Positions 50,508 through 60,514 of a stretch of 64,000 nucleotides of DNA are shown here, one piece after another. The notes beneath the pieces are model-generated. The model had not been told where the DNA came from. It ran no database searches and saw only the letters and a program-made list of their open reading frames with translations. The stretch comes from Alphaproteobacteria bacterium. GTDB taxonomy: Bacteria; Pseudomonadota; Alphaproteobacteria; Reyranellales; Reyranellaceae. The stretch's first letter is position 1. The number at the start of each line of letters is the position of its first letter. The stretch lies in the NCBI GenBank assembly GCA_019635875.1, contig JAHBYP010000010.1:1-64000 (forward strand), written 5' to 3'. Position numbers and translations under genes: made by a program.

Positions 50508-50990
50508 CTATTCCGCCATCATCACGCCGGCGGCCATGGTCATGGCGAACAGCCCGGCGACGGCGGCGGCCAGCGGCTTGCTGCGGCCGCGCAGCCTGCG
50601 CTCGACGTCGATCAGCGCGGTGAGCGGCTTGGGCACCACCTCGCTGCAGAAGGCGACCTTGCGCACATAGCGAGGCACGTGCCAGCTCGCCTGCGTGCCG
50701 ACGCGGAAGCTCACGACGTCGCCCGGGCGCAGGTCCCAGTGCGTGCCGTTGGCGTCCACGACATGGGCGCCGCCTTCGAGGATGTGCACGGTCTCATCGA
50801 CGTCGTAGCGCCAGACGAAGCGGCCCTCGGTGCAGTCCCAGATGTCGGTCCAGCTGAGCCCGTCGGCGCTGCGCGACACCGCGCCGACGCGCGCCATCGG
50901 GCTGCCCTCGACGACCCAGGACGGATCGATGGGGGCCGGACGCATCTCGACGGTGGCAGTGGTGGTACGCTGCAGCGGCGCCAGGGACAT
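50508..50990 (-). CDS. Cupin-domain protein with C-terminal membrane helix
   Basis: A 160-residue protein. The middle carries one cupin of the (S)-ureidoglycine-aminohydrolase/DUF861 type: FVWRYDVDETVHILEGGAHV and THWDLRPGDVVSFRVGTQAS. The last 25 residues (AAAVAGLFAMTMAAGVMMAE) form a hydrophobic helix, so the protein is probably tail-anchored in the inner membrane. A consensus-like promoter precedes it. Ligand unknown. Confidence 0.78.
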   Translation of the reverse strand: MSLAPLQRTTTATVEMRPAPIDPSWVVEGSPMARVGAVSRSADGLSWTDIWDCTEGRFVWRYDVDETVHILEGGAHVVDANGTHWDLRPGDVVSFRVGTQASWHVPRYVRKVAFCSEVVPKPLTALIDVERRLRGRSKPLAAAVAGLFAMTMAAGVMMAE

Positions 50991-51007
50991 CAGGGAAATC
51001 GCTCGAC

Positions 51008-51060
51008 TATCAACGGCTCAATATGCAGTTGTTGATACCGGAAGTGATGTCTGACGTCAA
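51008..51060 (-). promoter_or_regulatory. Predicted sigma70-type promoter with overlapping inverted repeat
   Basis: On the minus strand TTGACG (51060-51055) and TATCAA (51037-51032) are separated by 17 bases, upstream of the cupin gene. A 7-base inverted repeat TATCAAC/GTTGATA (51008-51014 and 51031-51037) covers the -10 box. The region is clearly richer in A+T than its surroundings. A repressor site is plausible but unproven. Confidence 0.55.
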
Positions 51061-51092
51061 TGTGACCAATTTGCGTGATAATTCACCTTAGG

Positions 51093-52130
51093 TCAAAGAA
51101 CGACGCCATCTATCAGATTTTCCTCGTAAAGAGCCTTCAGGTCGATTCCGCCTTCGGGTCGCGTCGGCTTCAGGCCGGCGATCGCTGCGGCCAGCCGGCG
51201 TTCCTGGTCGCGGCGCAGCGCCTCGGCCTCGGCGACCGAAATGGCGACGAAGCGCACGCGCATGCCGGGCAGCAGGCGGCAGGTGCGTGGCAGGTCGGCC
51301 GAGGCGATGGTGGCGATCTTGGAGTAGCCGCCCACGGTCTGGCGGTCGGCCAGCAGGGCGATCGGCAGGCCGGCCGCCGGCACCTGGATGGCGCCCTGCG
51401 CGATGCCGTCGGAGACGATGTCCGGGCCCAGCGCCGAGTGCTCGATCTTCGGGCCCTCGAAGCGGATGCCCATGCGGTCCGCCTCCTTCGACACGACGTA
51501 CTCGCTGCCCGTAAAGGTGGCATGACCGGATTCGGTGAAGTGGTCGGCCTGCGGCCCTGGCACGACGCGGATCGGGCCGCGGCCGTAGTCGAAGGGCGCC
51601 GCAAGCGCCAGCTCGGCGCGCGCGCTGGCGGCCTCGCGCGCCAGCGGCAGGGCGTCGGCTTCCTTTAGCTTGCGGCCCTCCAGCCCGCCCAGCCCGGCGC
51701 GGGTGTAGGTGCTGCGGCTGCCCATGAAGGCCGGCACGGCGATGCCGCCCTCGACCGCGAGGTAGGCGGTGCTGACGCCCTCGATGGCGCCCAGCTTCAG
51801 GCGCTGGCCGCGGCTCAGCGTGTGCGAGCGGTCGGACGGCAGCGGCCTGGGTGCGGTGCCATCGTTTGCTGTCAGCGCCGCCTCGATCGGCCCGACCAGG
51901 CCGATGCGCACCGACTCGGCCTCGACCACCAGGGTCGGACCCAGCACGCCCATCTCCAGTGCCGCGGCATTGGCCTCGGCGGGATTGCCGGCGAGCGCAT
52001 TGGCCAGTGCCAGCGCGATGCGGTCCATGGCGCCGGCCGTGGGCATGCCCAGCTCCTGGAAGCCGATGCGGCCGCGATCCTGCACCGTGTCGAACAGGCC
52101 GGGCCGCTCGACGATCAACCGCGCGCTCAT
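51093..52130 (-). CDS. pxpC: 5-oxoprolinase subunit C (biotin-dependent carboxyltransferase family)
   Basis: A 345-residue subunit of the ATP-dependent 5-oxoprolinase PxpABC, which opens 5-oxoproline to glutamate. ERPGLFDTVQDRGRIGFQEL with GMPTAGAMDRIALALANAL is the family start and IQVPAAGLPIALLADRQTVG the core. PxpB and PxpC form the kinase-like half. ATG 52130 is preferred over TTG 52136. It follows pxpB but is separated from it by a degenerate family C hairpin rather than the usual overlap. Confidence 0.92.
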   Translation of the reverse strand: MSARLIVERPGLFDTVQDRGRIGFQELGMPTAGAMDRIALALANALAGNPAEANAAALEMGVLGPTLVVEAESVRIGLVGPIEAALTANDGTAPRPLPSDRSHTLSRGQRLKLGAIEGVSTAYLAVEGGIAVPAFMGSRSTYTRAGLGGLEGRKLKEADALPLAREAASARAELALAAPFDYGRGPIRVVPGPQADHFTESGHATFTGSEYVVSKEADRMGIRFEGPKIEHSALGPDIVSDGIAQGAIQVPAAGLPIALLADRQTVGGYSKIATIASADLPRTCRLLPGMRVRFVAISVAEAEALRRDQERRLAAAIAGLKPTRPEGGIDLKALYEENLIDGVVL

Positions 52131-52140
52131 GACCAACTCC

Positions 52141-52244
52141 TGTCGTCCTGAGCGCAGCGAAGGACCTCGCTGTCCCGCGGCCAGATGGCGACGGAGTGAG
52201 AGATCGCACCACCGCTGGATCCGTCGCTTCGCTCAGGATGACGG
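52141..52244. repeat. Family C-like divergent hairpin, copy 8
   Basis: TGTCGTCCTGAGCGCAGCGA faces TCGCTTCGCTCAGGATGAC, a sequence variant (TCCTGAGCG) of the family, with a longer 58-base centre. It lies between pxpB and pxpC. Confidence 0.75.
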
Positions 52245-52251
52245 CGGCATC

Positions 52252-53007
52252 TCACGACTCCACCTCGACGAAGCGGGCAATGTCGAACGGCGCGTGCTCG
52301 GCTTCGGCGCACAGCGAATCGTACGCGGCGCGATCGATGCGGCTGAAGCGCACGGCGTCGCCCGGCGCCAGGGTCGTCGCCTGCTCGCCGCGCCGCGCGT
52401 CGAACATCGCCACCGGCGTGCGGCCGATCAGGTGCCAGCCGCCGGGGCTCTCGAACGGGTAGACCACCGTCATCTCGGTGGCGATGGCGACGCTGAGCGC
52501 CGGCACGCGCAGGCGCGGCGAGGCGCGCCGCGGCAGATGCAGCTTCTTCTGCAGCCCGGCCATGTAGGGCAGTCCGGGCATGAAGCCCACGACATAGACC
52601 CGGAAGTCGGATGCGAGATGCAGGCGGACCACCTCCTCCGTCGTCACCCCGGTGCGCTGGGCGACCTCGGCCAGGTCGGGCGCGAACTCGGCATCGTCGT
52701 AGCAGCAGGGCAGGGTGATGTGCCGCGCCTTGGCCGCGACCGCGAGCCCGCCGGCCAGCAGGGCCTCGATCGCCGGCTGCAACTCGGCGCGGCTCGTCGA
52801 GAGCGGGTCGTAGATCACCAGGAGCGCGCGCATGCTGGGCACGGTCTCGACGACGCCCGCCAGGGCGTCGCCGGGCCGCCCGGCCGCGCGCGCGGCGGCG
52901 ATGGCGCCGTGCAGCGCCATGACCCGGGCGTTGATGTCGGGGGCGATGGTGCTGCCGAACTCGACACTGAACGCGGTGTCGCCGCAATCGAGGATCCTGG
53001 TGCTCAC
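52252..53007 (-). CDS. pxpB: 5-oxoprolinase subunit B
   Basis: A 251-residue KipI-like subunit of 5-oxoprolinase. ILDCGDTAFSVEFGSTIAPD and the segment HITLPCCYDDAEFAPDLAEV, then FMPGLPYMAGLQKKLHLPRR and SPGGWHLIGRTPVAMFD are diagnostic. GTG start at 53007. It is divergent from pxpA (56 bases between starts) instead of lying in a pxpBCA operon. Confidence 0.93.
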   Translation of the reverse strand: MSTRILDCGDTAFSVEFGSTIAPDINARVMALHGAIAAARAAGRPGDALAGVVETVPSMRALLVIYDPLSTSRAELQPAIEALLAGGLAVAAKARHITLPCCYDDAEFAPDLAEVAQRTGVTTEEVVRLHLASDFRVYVVGFMPGLPYMAGLQKKLHLPRRASPRLRVPALSVAIATEMTVVYPFESPGGWHLIGRTPVAMFDARRGEQATTLAPGDAVRFSRIDRAAYDSLCAEAEHAPFDIARFVEVES

Positions 53008-53063
53008 GCCGTTTCCGTCATGTCGAGGCGGCGCTAGGATAGCGGACCGGCAGGAGGCGAGTC

Positions 53064-53843
53064 ATGGCCAGCGAAGTGAACATCAATTCAGACCTCGGCG
53101 AGAGCTTCGGCCCGTGGAAGATGGGCAACGACCAGGAGGTGCTCAAGATCGTGCGTTCGGCCAATGTCGCCTGCGGCTTCCACGCCGGCGATCCCTCGGT
53201 GATGTCGGCCACGGTGAAGCTCTGCCTCGACAACGGCGTGTCGATCGGCGCGCATCCCGGGTTCCAGGACCTGCAGGGCTTCGGCCGCCGCGTCATCCGC
53301 ATGAGCAATGCCGAGATCGAGCATGCCATGGCCTACCAGATCGGCGCCCTGATGGGCGTCGCCGCCCTGCACGGCGCCAAGGTCACCCACGTCAAGCCGC
53401 ACGGCATGATGGCCAACATGTCGGCCGAGGATCAGGATCTCAGCGACGCCATCGCGCGCGCTATCCGCGCCGTCGACCGCAACCTGATCTTCCTCGCCCA
53501 GGCGGTGACGGCGCAGGTGCCGGCGGCCCGCAAGGCCGGGCTGCGGGTGGCCGAGGAGGTCTTCGCCGACCGCACCTACACCGATGCCGGCCTGCTGACC
53601 CCGCGCAAGGAAAAGCACGCCATGATCCACGACGCGGCGGCCTCGGTGGCGCACGTCAAGCGCATGATCGAGGAGCAGGCGATCTTCTCTCATGGCGGCA
53701 AGAAGGTGCCCTGTCAGGTCGACTCGGTCTGCGTGCACGGCGACGAGCCGACCGCCGTCGCCACCGCGCGCGCCGTGCGCGAGGGGCTGGAGGGCAGCCA
53801 GATCCGCATCGTGCCGCTGACCGAGCTCAGGTCGATGAACTAG
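53064..53843 (+). CDS. pxpA: 5-oxoprolinase subunit A (LamB/YcsF family)
   Basis: A 259-residue LamB/YcsF protein, the hydrolase half of PxpABC. INSDLGESFGPWKMGND, SANVACGFHAGDP and HVKPHGMMANMSAEDQD hold the metal and catalytic residues; ADRTYTDAGLLTPRK and QVDSVCVHGDEPTAV complete it. AGGAGG precedes ATG 53064. Its TAG stop lies in the target duplication of the IS1380 element; the coding sequence is intact. Confidence 0.95.
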   Translation: MASEVNINSDLGESFGPWKMGNDQEVLKIVRSANVACGFHAGDPSVMSATVKLCLDNGVSIGAHPGFQDLQGFGRRVIRMSNAEIEHAMAYQIGALMGVAALHGAKVTHVKPHGMMANMSAEDQDLSDAIARAIRAVDRNLIFLAQAVTAQVPAARKAGLRVAEEVFADRTYTDAGLLTPRKEKHAMIHDAAASVAHVKRMIEEQAIFSHGGKKVPCQVDSVCVHGDEPTAVATARAVREGLEGSQIRIVPLTELRSMN

Positions 53844-55482
53844 CCCGGATATCTCAAAGGTAAAGGGTGCATCGGAGTCCTGCCTCTGAGAAAGTTGTTG
53901 TGCCGCAACGACTTTCGCGAACAGAGGAAAGAACCCCGATGCCGACAGAGTGTATCGCGGAATTGTTTGGCTTTGCAGCCGTGGAAAGACGCGTGGTCGC
54001 GGCGTCGTTCGACGGCGGGTCGATGACGTCGGATGCCGGCGGGCTGCTGCTGGGGGCGACGGACCGGGCGCTGGGTCTGATCGAGCGCTTTGCCGGCTGC
54101 TTCGTCGATCGTCGGAACCGCGAGTTGATCGAGCACGAGGTTCGTACCCTGGTCGGGCAGCGCGTCTATGGCCTGGCGCTGGGCTACGAGGATCTGAACG
54201 ACCACGACTGGCTGCGGCACGACCCTGTGATGGCGGTGCTGGCGGGCAAGCTTGCGGCGCGGCGCAAGGACTGTGCGGCGGTGGCCGGCAAGTCGACGCT
54301 GAACCGGCTGGAGCTGAGCCGGCCGGAGCCGACGCGCTACCACAAGATCGGCCACGACGCGGCGGCGATCGAGGCGCTGCTGGTCGAGGTCTTCCTCGAG
54401 GCGCATGCCAAGGCGCCCGAGGAGATCGTGCTCGACCTGGATGCCACCGACGATCCGCTGCACGGCGCGCAGGAAGGCCGCTTCTTCCACGGCTATTACG
54501 GCCATTACTGCTACCTGCCGCTCTACGTCTTCTGCGGCCGCCACCTGCTGGCGGCCAAGCTGCGGCCGGCCAACATCGACGCCGCGGCCGGCGCACAGGA
54601 GGAGATCGCGCGCATCGTCGCCCAGATCCGCGCCCGCTGGCCCGCGGTGCGCATCGTGCTGCGCGCCGACTCCGGCTTCGCCCGCGAGGCGCTGATGGCC
54701 TGGTGCGAGGCCAACGCCGTCGACTATCTGTTCGGCCTGGCGCGCAACGCCCGCCTGGTCGGCGAGATCGCCGCGGAACTGGCCATGGCCGCTGCCGAGA
54801 GCACCATCACTGGCGCCCCGGCGCGCCGCTTCAAGGACTTCCTGTGGACGACGCGCGACAGCTGGAGCCGCAGGCGTCGCGTCGTCGGCAAGGCCGAGCA
54901 TACCCAGGACGAGGCCAACCCGCGCTTCGTCGTCACCTCGCTTGGCCCCGACCGCGCCGGCGCCCGCGCTCTCTACGAGGGCCTCTACTGCGCCCGCGGC
55001 GAGATGGAGAACCGCATCAAGGAGTGCCAGCTCGACCTCTTCGCCGACCGCACCTCCAGCGCCACCATGCGCGCCAACCAGCTGCGCCTGTGGTTCGCCT
55101 CGTTCGCCTATGTCCTGCTCGACGGCCTGCGCCGCATCGCCCTGAAGACCACCGCCCTGGCCGATGCCACCTGCGGCTCGATCCGGCTGAAGCTGCTCAA
55201 GATCGGCGCCCTCGTCCGCGTCTCCGTCCGCAGGGTCAGGATCGCCATGGCCTCAGGCCATCCCTGGCAGCGCGACTGGGCCATCGCCTACCACGCCATG
55301 GCCGCCGACGCCTGACACGAACCAGACACCGCACAGCCGACATACCTTCCGCTCACCGCTTCCGGCGGCCTTCATCCGCGCTCGCGATCCGGCCAAAATC
55401 ACCGATATCACTCAGACCATCACGCCACACACCCTGCGCCCATCACTCCACTCTCTCACTTCTTCCCTGTGAGATATCCGGG
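53844..55482 (+). mobile_element. IS1380-family insertion sequence, complete, with CTAG target duplication
   Basis: A 1639-base element. Terminal inverted repeats begin CCCGGATATCTCA at the left and end with its complement TGAGATATCCGGG at the right; 16 of the first 17 bases match. CTAG at 53840-53843 and at 55483-55486 is the target duplication, four bases as expected for the IS1380 family. One transposase gene occupies most of it, and about 165 non-coding bases follow. Intact ends and duplication suggest a recent insertion. Confidence 0.93.
53939..55315 (+). CDS. IS1380-family transposase
   Basis: A 458-residue DDE transposase. The acidic triad fits LDATDDPLHG near residue 165, LRADSGFAREAL near 242, and the ARGEMENRIKECQLDLF segment near 355 (Y/E-K-type motif), where ENRIKE is diagnostic of IS1380. 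The N-terminus SFDGGSMTSDAGGLLLGATD is also typical. No frameshift or stop is seen, so it should be active. ATG 53939 is chosen; the GTG 53867 extension lies in the terminal region. Confidence 0.94.
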   Translation: MPTECIAELFGFAAVERRVVAASFDGGSMTSDAGGLLLGATDRALGLIERFAGCFVDRRNRELIEHEVRTLVGQRVYGLALGYEDLNDHDWLRHDPVMAVLAGKLAARRKDCAAVAGKSTLNRLELSRPEPTRYHKIGHDAAAIEALLVEVFLEAHAKAPEEIVLDLDATDDPLHGAQEGRFFHGYYGHYCYLPLYVFCGRHLLAAKLRPANIDAAAGAQEEIARIVAQIRARWPAVRIVLRADSGFAREALMAWCEANAVDYLFGLARNARLVGEIAAELAMAAAESTITGAPARRFKDFLWTTRDSWSRRRRVVGKAEHTQDEANPRFVVTSLGPDRAGARALYEGLYCARGEMENRIKECQLDLFADRTSSATMRANQLRLWFASFAYVLLDGLRRIALKTTALADATCGSIRLKLLKIGALVRVSVRRVRIAMASGHPWQRDWAIAYHAMAADA

Positions 55483-55486
55483 CTAG

Positions 55487-55779
55487 GGGCGCCGCGCGAC
55501 GAGCGCGAGGTCGCCGGCCCGGAGGAGGCGCCGTTCCACGCGCCGGTCCTCGTGCTCACCCCCACGCCGCGCGCGCCCTCGGTGCGCAAGGGCGGCACGA
55601 CCTTTCACTTGCCTGCGCGCCGGCGCGGCCGACGAGCTGACGCTGCCCGTCGCGCCGATGCTGATGGGCGCCGGGCTGCACCTGTTCGAGGGACTGAAGC
55701 CCGGCGAGTTCAAGCTCGAGCAGGAATCGGTGGCATCGCCGCCAAAGACCACCCACATCACCTACCGGATCGTTCGATA
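55487..55779 (+). pseudogene. Remnant of a dihydrofolate reductase-family (RibD_C) gene
   Basis: Two pieces of one fold lie in different frames. The first (EAPFHAPVLVLTPTPRAPSV then RKGGTTFH) reads to about 55610. The second (LRAGAADELTLPVAPMLMGA through LHLFEGL to a TAG at 55777) is the family's C-terminal half. About forty residues between them and the whole N-terminus are missing. Without the IS, the fragment directly abuts the pxpA stop, so the truncation predates or is independent of the insertion. Confidence 0.78.
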
Positions 55780-55785
55780 GGCCCG

Positions 55786-55853
55786 CCTGTTATCCCGAGC
55801 GGAGCGAGGGATCCAGGAAGCTGGCTGGATCCCTCGCTTGCGCTCGGGATGAC
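55786..55853. repeat. Family C long hairpin, copy 9
   Basis: CTGTTATCCCGAGCGGAGCG faces CGCTTGCGCTCGGGATGACA, with one mismatch and a one-base bulge. It separates the DHFR remnant and the small ABM-like gene. Confidence 0.88.
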
Positions 55854-55874
55854 ACAAACTCCGGGAGGATGCTC

Positions 55875-56207
55875 ATGGCGTCGACGCCGAAGCCGACCAT
55901 TGTACGCGTCTGGCGCGGTCGCGTGCGTCGCGAGCGCGCCGACGAGTACCAGCGCTACAATTTCGAGGTCGGCGTGAAGCCGCTGATGGAGAAGGCCCTG
56001 GGCGTGCAGTCGCTGCGCGAGGATCGCGGCGAGGAGACGGAATTCGTCACCATCTCGTACTGGGAGAGCATCGAGGCGATGTCGCGCTTCACCGGCGGCG
56101 ATCCGACGAGGATCCACCACCTCGATCGCGACGCCGAGTTCCTGATCGAGCTGCCCAGGGCCGTGCAGGTGCTGCAGCTCTATGCCAGCCACGGGCAGAC
56201 GTCGTAG
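55875..56207 (+). CDS. Small ABM-like dimeric alpha/beta barrel protein
   Basis: A 110-residue protein that fits the antibiotic-biosynthesis-monooxygenase-like ferredoxin fold: VRVWRGRVRRERADEYQRYN as first strand and helix, LGVQSLREDRGEETEFVTIS with the central strands, YWESIEAMSRFTGGDP as the second helix. No cofactor motif can be named. GGGAGG six bases before ATG 55875 decides the start over ATG 55869. Role unknown. Confidence 0.75.
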   Translation: MASTPKPTIVRVWRGRVRRERADEYQRYNFEVGVKPLMEKALGVQSLREDRGEETEFVTISYWESIEAMSRFTGGDPTRIHHLDRDAEFLIELPRAVQVLQLYASHGQTS

Positions 56208-56271
56208 TCTCCGCTCGCTCGCGATTCGGCTTGTCGCGCATTTCGCGTGGATCGAACCGTGGATTCTTGCC

Positions 56272-57714
<1,443 letters not shown>

Positions 57715-57805
57715 CGAGCGCTCCGTGGTGGTGAAACGGGGCCGAGCATAATCCCGCTCGGCTCGCACCTCCTCCCGGCGGCGCGGCGTCTGCATGCCTT
57801 TATTT

Positions 57806-57854
57806 GGTCATTGTGTCGTCAGGTTTCAAGGTGGCATCTGCGTTTACAATGACC
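57806..57854. promoter_or_regulatory. Inverted repeat GGTCATTGT/ACAATGACC in the otsA-otsB promoter gap
   Basis: Perfect 9-base arms at 57806-57814 and 57846-57854 with 31 bases between them, in an A+T-richer stretch between the divergent starts. On the minus strand a TTGAAA and an AAATAA about 18 bases apart could serve otsA. The arrangement suggests a shared regulator binding site; no regulator gene is adjacent. Confidence 0.45.
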
Positions 57855-57895
57855 TAGATAGGGATTTCCGTGACCGCTCACCGCGCGCAGACGGC

Positions 57896-58705
57896 ATGAC
57901 TCAGGCGAATGAACAAGTCCGCGTGCTGGATGACTCCTCGGCGGTCGACTCTACCGGCTCGTCCTGGGCCTTGTTTCTCGACTTCGACGGCACGCTGGTC
58001 GAGCTCGCCGCGCGGCCGGATTCGGTCGTCGTCGATCCCGACCTGTCGCGTACGCTGGTGCGGCTGGCCGGCTGCCTCGGCGGCGCGCTGGCCATCGTGT
58101 CGGGCCGGCCGATCGCGACCATCGATCACTACCTCGGGCCGCATTTCGATGTTGCGGGACTGCATGGCGCCGAGCGCCGCGTCGGCGGCGTCATGCGGCC
58201 TGGCCAGACGCCCGATCGCGGCGGCCTGCGTCGCGCTCTCGACGTCCTGCGGCGCCTGGCGCGCGACGAGCCGCGACTGGTGGTCGAGGACAAGCGGCTC
58301 TCGGTAGCCTTCCACTGGCGGCTGGTGCCGGCGCTGGAGGCGCTGGCGCTGTCGACCGTCGACCGGGCGCTGGCCGCGGCAGGTGCGGGCTATCGCCTCC
58401 AGCACGGCCACGCGGTCGCCGAGATCGTGCCGTCGCATGTCAGCAAGGGCGGCGCCGTCGACGAGTTCCTCACGCTGAAGCCCTATGCCGGACGGCGGCC
58501 GGTGTTCTTCGGCGACGACCTCACCGACGAGGCAGCCTTTGCCGCCGTCAACCGTCATGGCGGGGTGTCGGTGAAGATCGGCGAGGGGCCCACGGCCGCT
58601 GGCGTGCGGCTGGCGACGCCGGAGGCGCTGCGCCGATGTCTGACGGATTGGGCGGCGGCGGGACACCCGTCACCGGAGCAAATCGGCCGGAGGGAAGATT
58701 CGTGA
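57896..58705 (+). CDS. otsB: Trehalose-6-phosphate phosphatase
   Basis: A 269-residue HAD-superfamily phosphatase. LFLDFDGTLVELAARPD holds the nucleophilic Asp, IVSGRPIATIDHYLG motif II, SKGGAVDEFL the Lys, and FFGDDLTDEAAF motif IV. It dephosphorylates the OtsA product to trehalose. ATG 57896 is used; the frame open from 57794 includes promoter DNA. It overlaps the GH15 start by four bases. Confidence 0.95.
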   Translation: MTQANEQVRVLDDSSAVDSTGSSWALFLDFDGTLVELAARPDSVVVDPDLSRTLVRLAGCLGGALAIVSGRPIATIDHYLGPHFDVAGLHGAERRVGGVMRPGQTPDRGGLRRALDVLRRLARDEPRLVVEDKRLSVAFHWRLVPALEALALSTVDRALAAAGAGYRLQHGHAVAEIVPSHVSKGGAVDEFLTLKPYAGRRPVFFGDDLTDEAAFAAVNRHGGVSVKIGEGPTAAGVRLATPEALRRCLTDWAAAGHPSPEQIGRREDS

Positions 58706-60510
58706 GTTCATTGGATCTGGCGGTCATCGGTAACTGCGCAGTCGCGGCGCTGATCGATCGCCGCGCGCGAATCGTCTGGGGCTGCTTCCCGCGCTTCGAC
58801 GGCGAGCCCGTATTCTGCTCGCTGATCGACGGCGGCGATGCGCAGAGCGAGGCGGCGCCTTCGCGCGGCGTCTTCGCGCTCGACTTGGTCGGCATGACGC
58901 GCTGCGAGCAGGCCTATGTCGACAACACCGCGATCGTCGTGTCGGTGATGTCCGACGACCACGGCAACAAGCTCGAGATCACCGACTTCGCGCCGCGCTT
59001 CCTGCGCTTCGAGCGCACCTTCCGGCCGCCGCAGATCGTGCGGCGCGTTCGCCCCCTGGCCGGCAGGCCGCGAATCCTCGCTGCCGTGCGGCCGGTCTTC
59101 GGCCTGGGCTCGCGTCCGCCCGACATCACGCGCGGCAGCAGCCATATCCGCTATGTCGGCACGGCGCAGACGCTGCGGCTGACCACCGATGCGCCGATCT
59201 CCTACATCCTCGACGAGACGCCCTTCGCGGTCGATCGGCCAATGTCGTTCTTCATCGGCGCCGACGAGCCGCTGCAGTCGGAGGTCGACGCCACGGCACG
59301 GGAGTTCCTCGACAAAACGACCGGCTGGTGGCGCGACTGGGTGCGAGCGCTGTCGATCCCCTTCGACTGGCAGGACCCGGTGATCCGCGCGGCGATCACC
59401 CTGAAGCTGTGCAATTTCGAGGAGACCGGCGCCATCGTCGCGGCGCTCACCACTTCGATCCCCGAGGCGCCCGGCACCGGGCGCAACTGGGACTACCGCT
59501 TCTGCTGGCTGCGTGACGCGTACTTCGTGGTCCACGCGCTCAACCGCCTGGGCACGACCCGCACCATGGAGGAGTATGTCAACTTCATGGGCAATGTCGT
59601 CGACACCTTCGGCGCCGAGAAGGAGTTCAATCTGCCGCCGCTGCTGTCGATCACGCGCAACGGCTCGACCGAGGAGTTCATCGCCACCTCGCTCAAGGGC
59701 TATCGCGGCGACGGGCCGGTGCGCGTCGGCAACGCGGCGGTGAGCCAGATGCAGTACGACGGATTCGGCGCCGTGGTGCTGGCGGCGACCCACGCCTTTT
59801 TCGACCGCCGCCTGATGCGCGGCGGGCATGCTGCGCATTTCGCCCATCTCGAGCGTCTGGGCGAGCGTGCGCTGGCGACCTTCGATCTGCCCGATGCGGG
59901 TCCGTGGGAGCTGCGCAACTCGCAGAGCATCCACACCTTCTCCAGCGTGATGTGCTGGGCGGCGCTGGACCGGCTTACCCGCATCGCCACCATCCTGGGT
60001 CGCGACGATCGCGCGTCGTACTGGCGGCAGAACGCCGATCGCGTGCACGCGGCAATCGAGCCGCGCATCTGGTCGAAGAAGCGCGGCACCTTCGTCTCGA
60101 CCTTCGATGGCGAGGATCTCGACGCCAGCCTGCTGCTGCTGTCGGATCTCGACTTCGTGCGCGCAGACGATCCGCGCTTCGTCGCCACGGTCGACGCGAT
60201 CGGCAAGGAGCTGGTGCGCGGCGACCTGCTGCTGCGCTACGCGACGCGCGACGATTTCGGCCACATGACCAGCGGCTTCCTGATCTGCGCCTTCTGGTAT
60301 GTCGACGCGCTCGCCTCGATCGGCCGCAAGGAGGAGGCGCGCGCGCTGTTCGAGCGCATCCTCGGCCACCGCAACTCCTTCGGGCTGCTGTCCGAGGACG
60401 CCGACGTCGAGACGGGCGAATTGTGGGGCAACTTCCCGCAGACCTACTCGATGGTCGGCCTGATCAACTCGGCGATGCGGCTCAGCCGCAGCTGGGAGGA
60501 GGCGATCTGA
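58702..60510 (+). CDS. Glycoside hydrolase family 15 protein (trehalase/glucoamylase-like)
   Basis: A 602-residue GH15 enzyme. An N-terminal beta-sandwich domain (LDLAVIGNCAVAALIDRRAR, WGCFPRFDGEPVF) precedes an (alpha/alpha)6 barrel with GRNWDYRFCWLRDAYFVVHA and the closing FPQTYSMVGLINSAMRLS. GH15 genes beside otsA/otsB are common in alphaproteobacteria and probably encode trehalases that control the trehalose pool. The GTG at 58702, with GGAGGGA before it and a four-base overlap with otsB, is preferred to ATG 58636. Confidence 0.9.
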   Translation: MSSLDLAVIGNCAVAALIDRRARIVWGCFPRFDGEPVFCSLIDGGDAQSEAAPSRGVFALDLVGMTRCEQAYVDNTAIVVSVMSDDHGNKLEITDFAPRFLRFERTFRPPQIVRRVRPLAGRPRILAAVRPVFGLGSRPPDITRGSSHIRYVGTAQTLRLTTDAPISYILDETPFAVDRPMSFFIGADEPLQSEVDATAREFLDKTTGWWRDWVRALSIPFDWQDPVIRAAITLKLCNFEETGAIVAALTTSIPEAPGTGRNWDYRFCWLRDAYFVVHALNRLGTTRTMEEYVNFMGNVVDTFGAEKEFNLPPLLSITRNGSTEEFIATSLKGYRGDGPVRVGNAAVSQMQYDGFGAVVLAATHAFFDRRLMRGGHAAHFAHLERLGERALATFDLPDAGPWELRNSQSIHTFSSVMCWAALDRLTRIATILGRDDRASYWRQNADRVHAAIEPRIWSKKRGTFVSTFDGEDLDASLLLLSDLDFVRADDPRFVATVDAIGKELVRGDLLLRYATRDDFGHMTSGFLICAFWYVDALASIGRKEEARALFERILGHRNSFGLLSEDADVETGELWGNFPQTYSMVGLINSAMRLSRSWEEAI

Positions 60511-60514
60511 CTTC

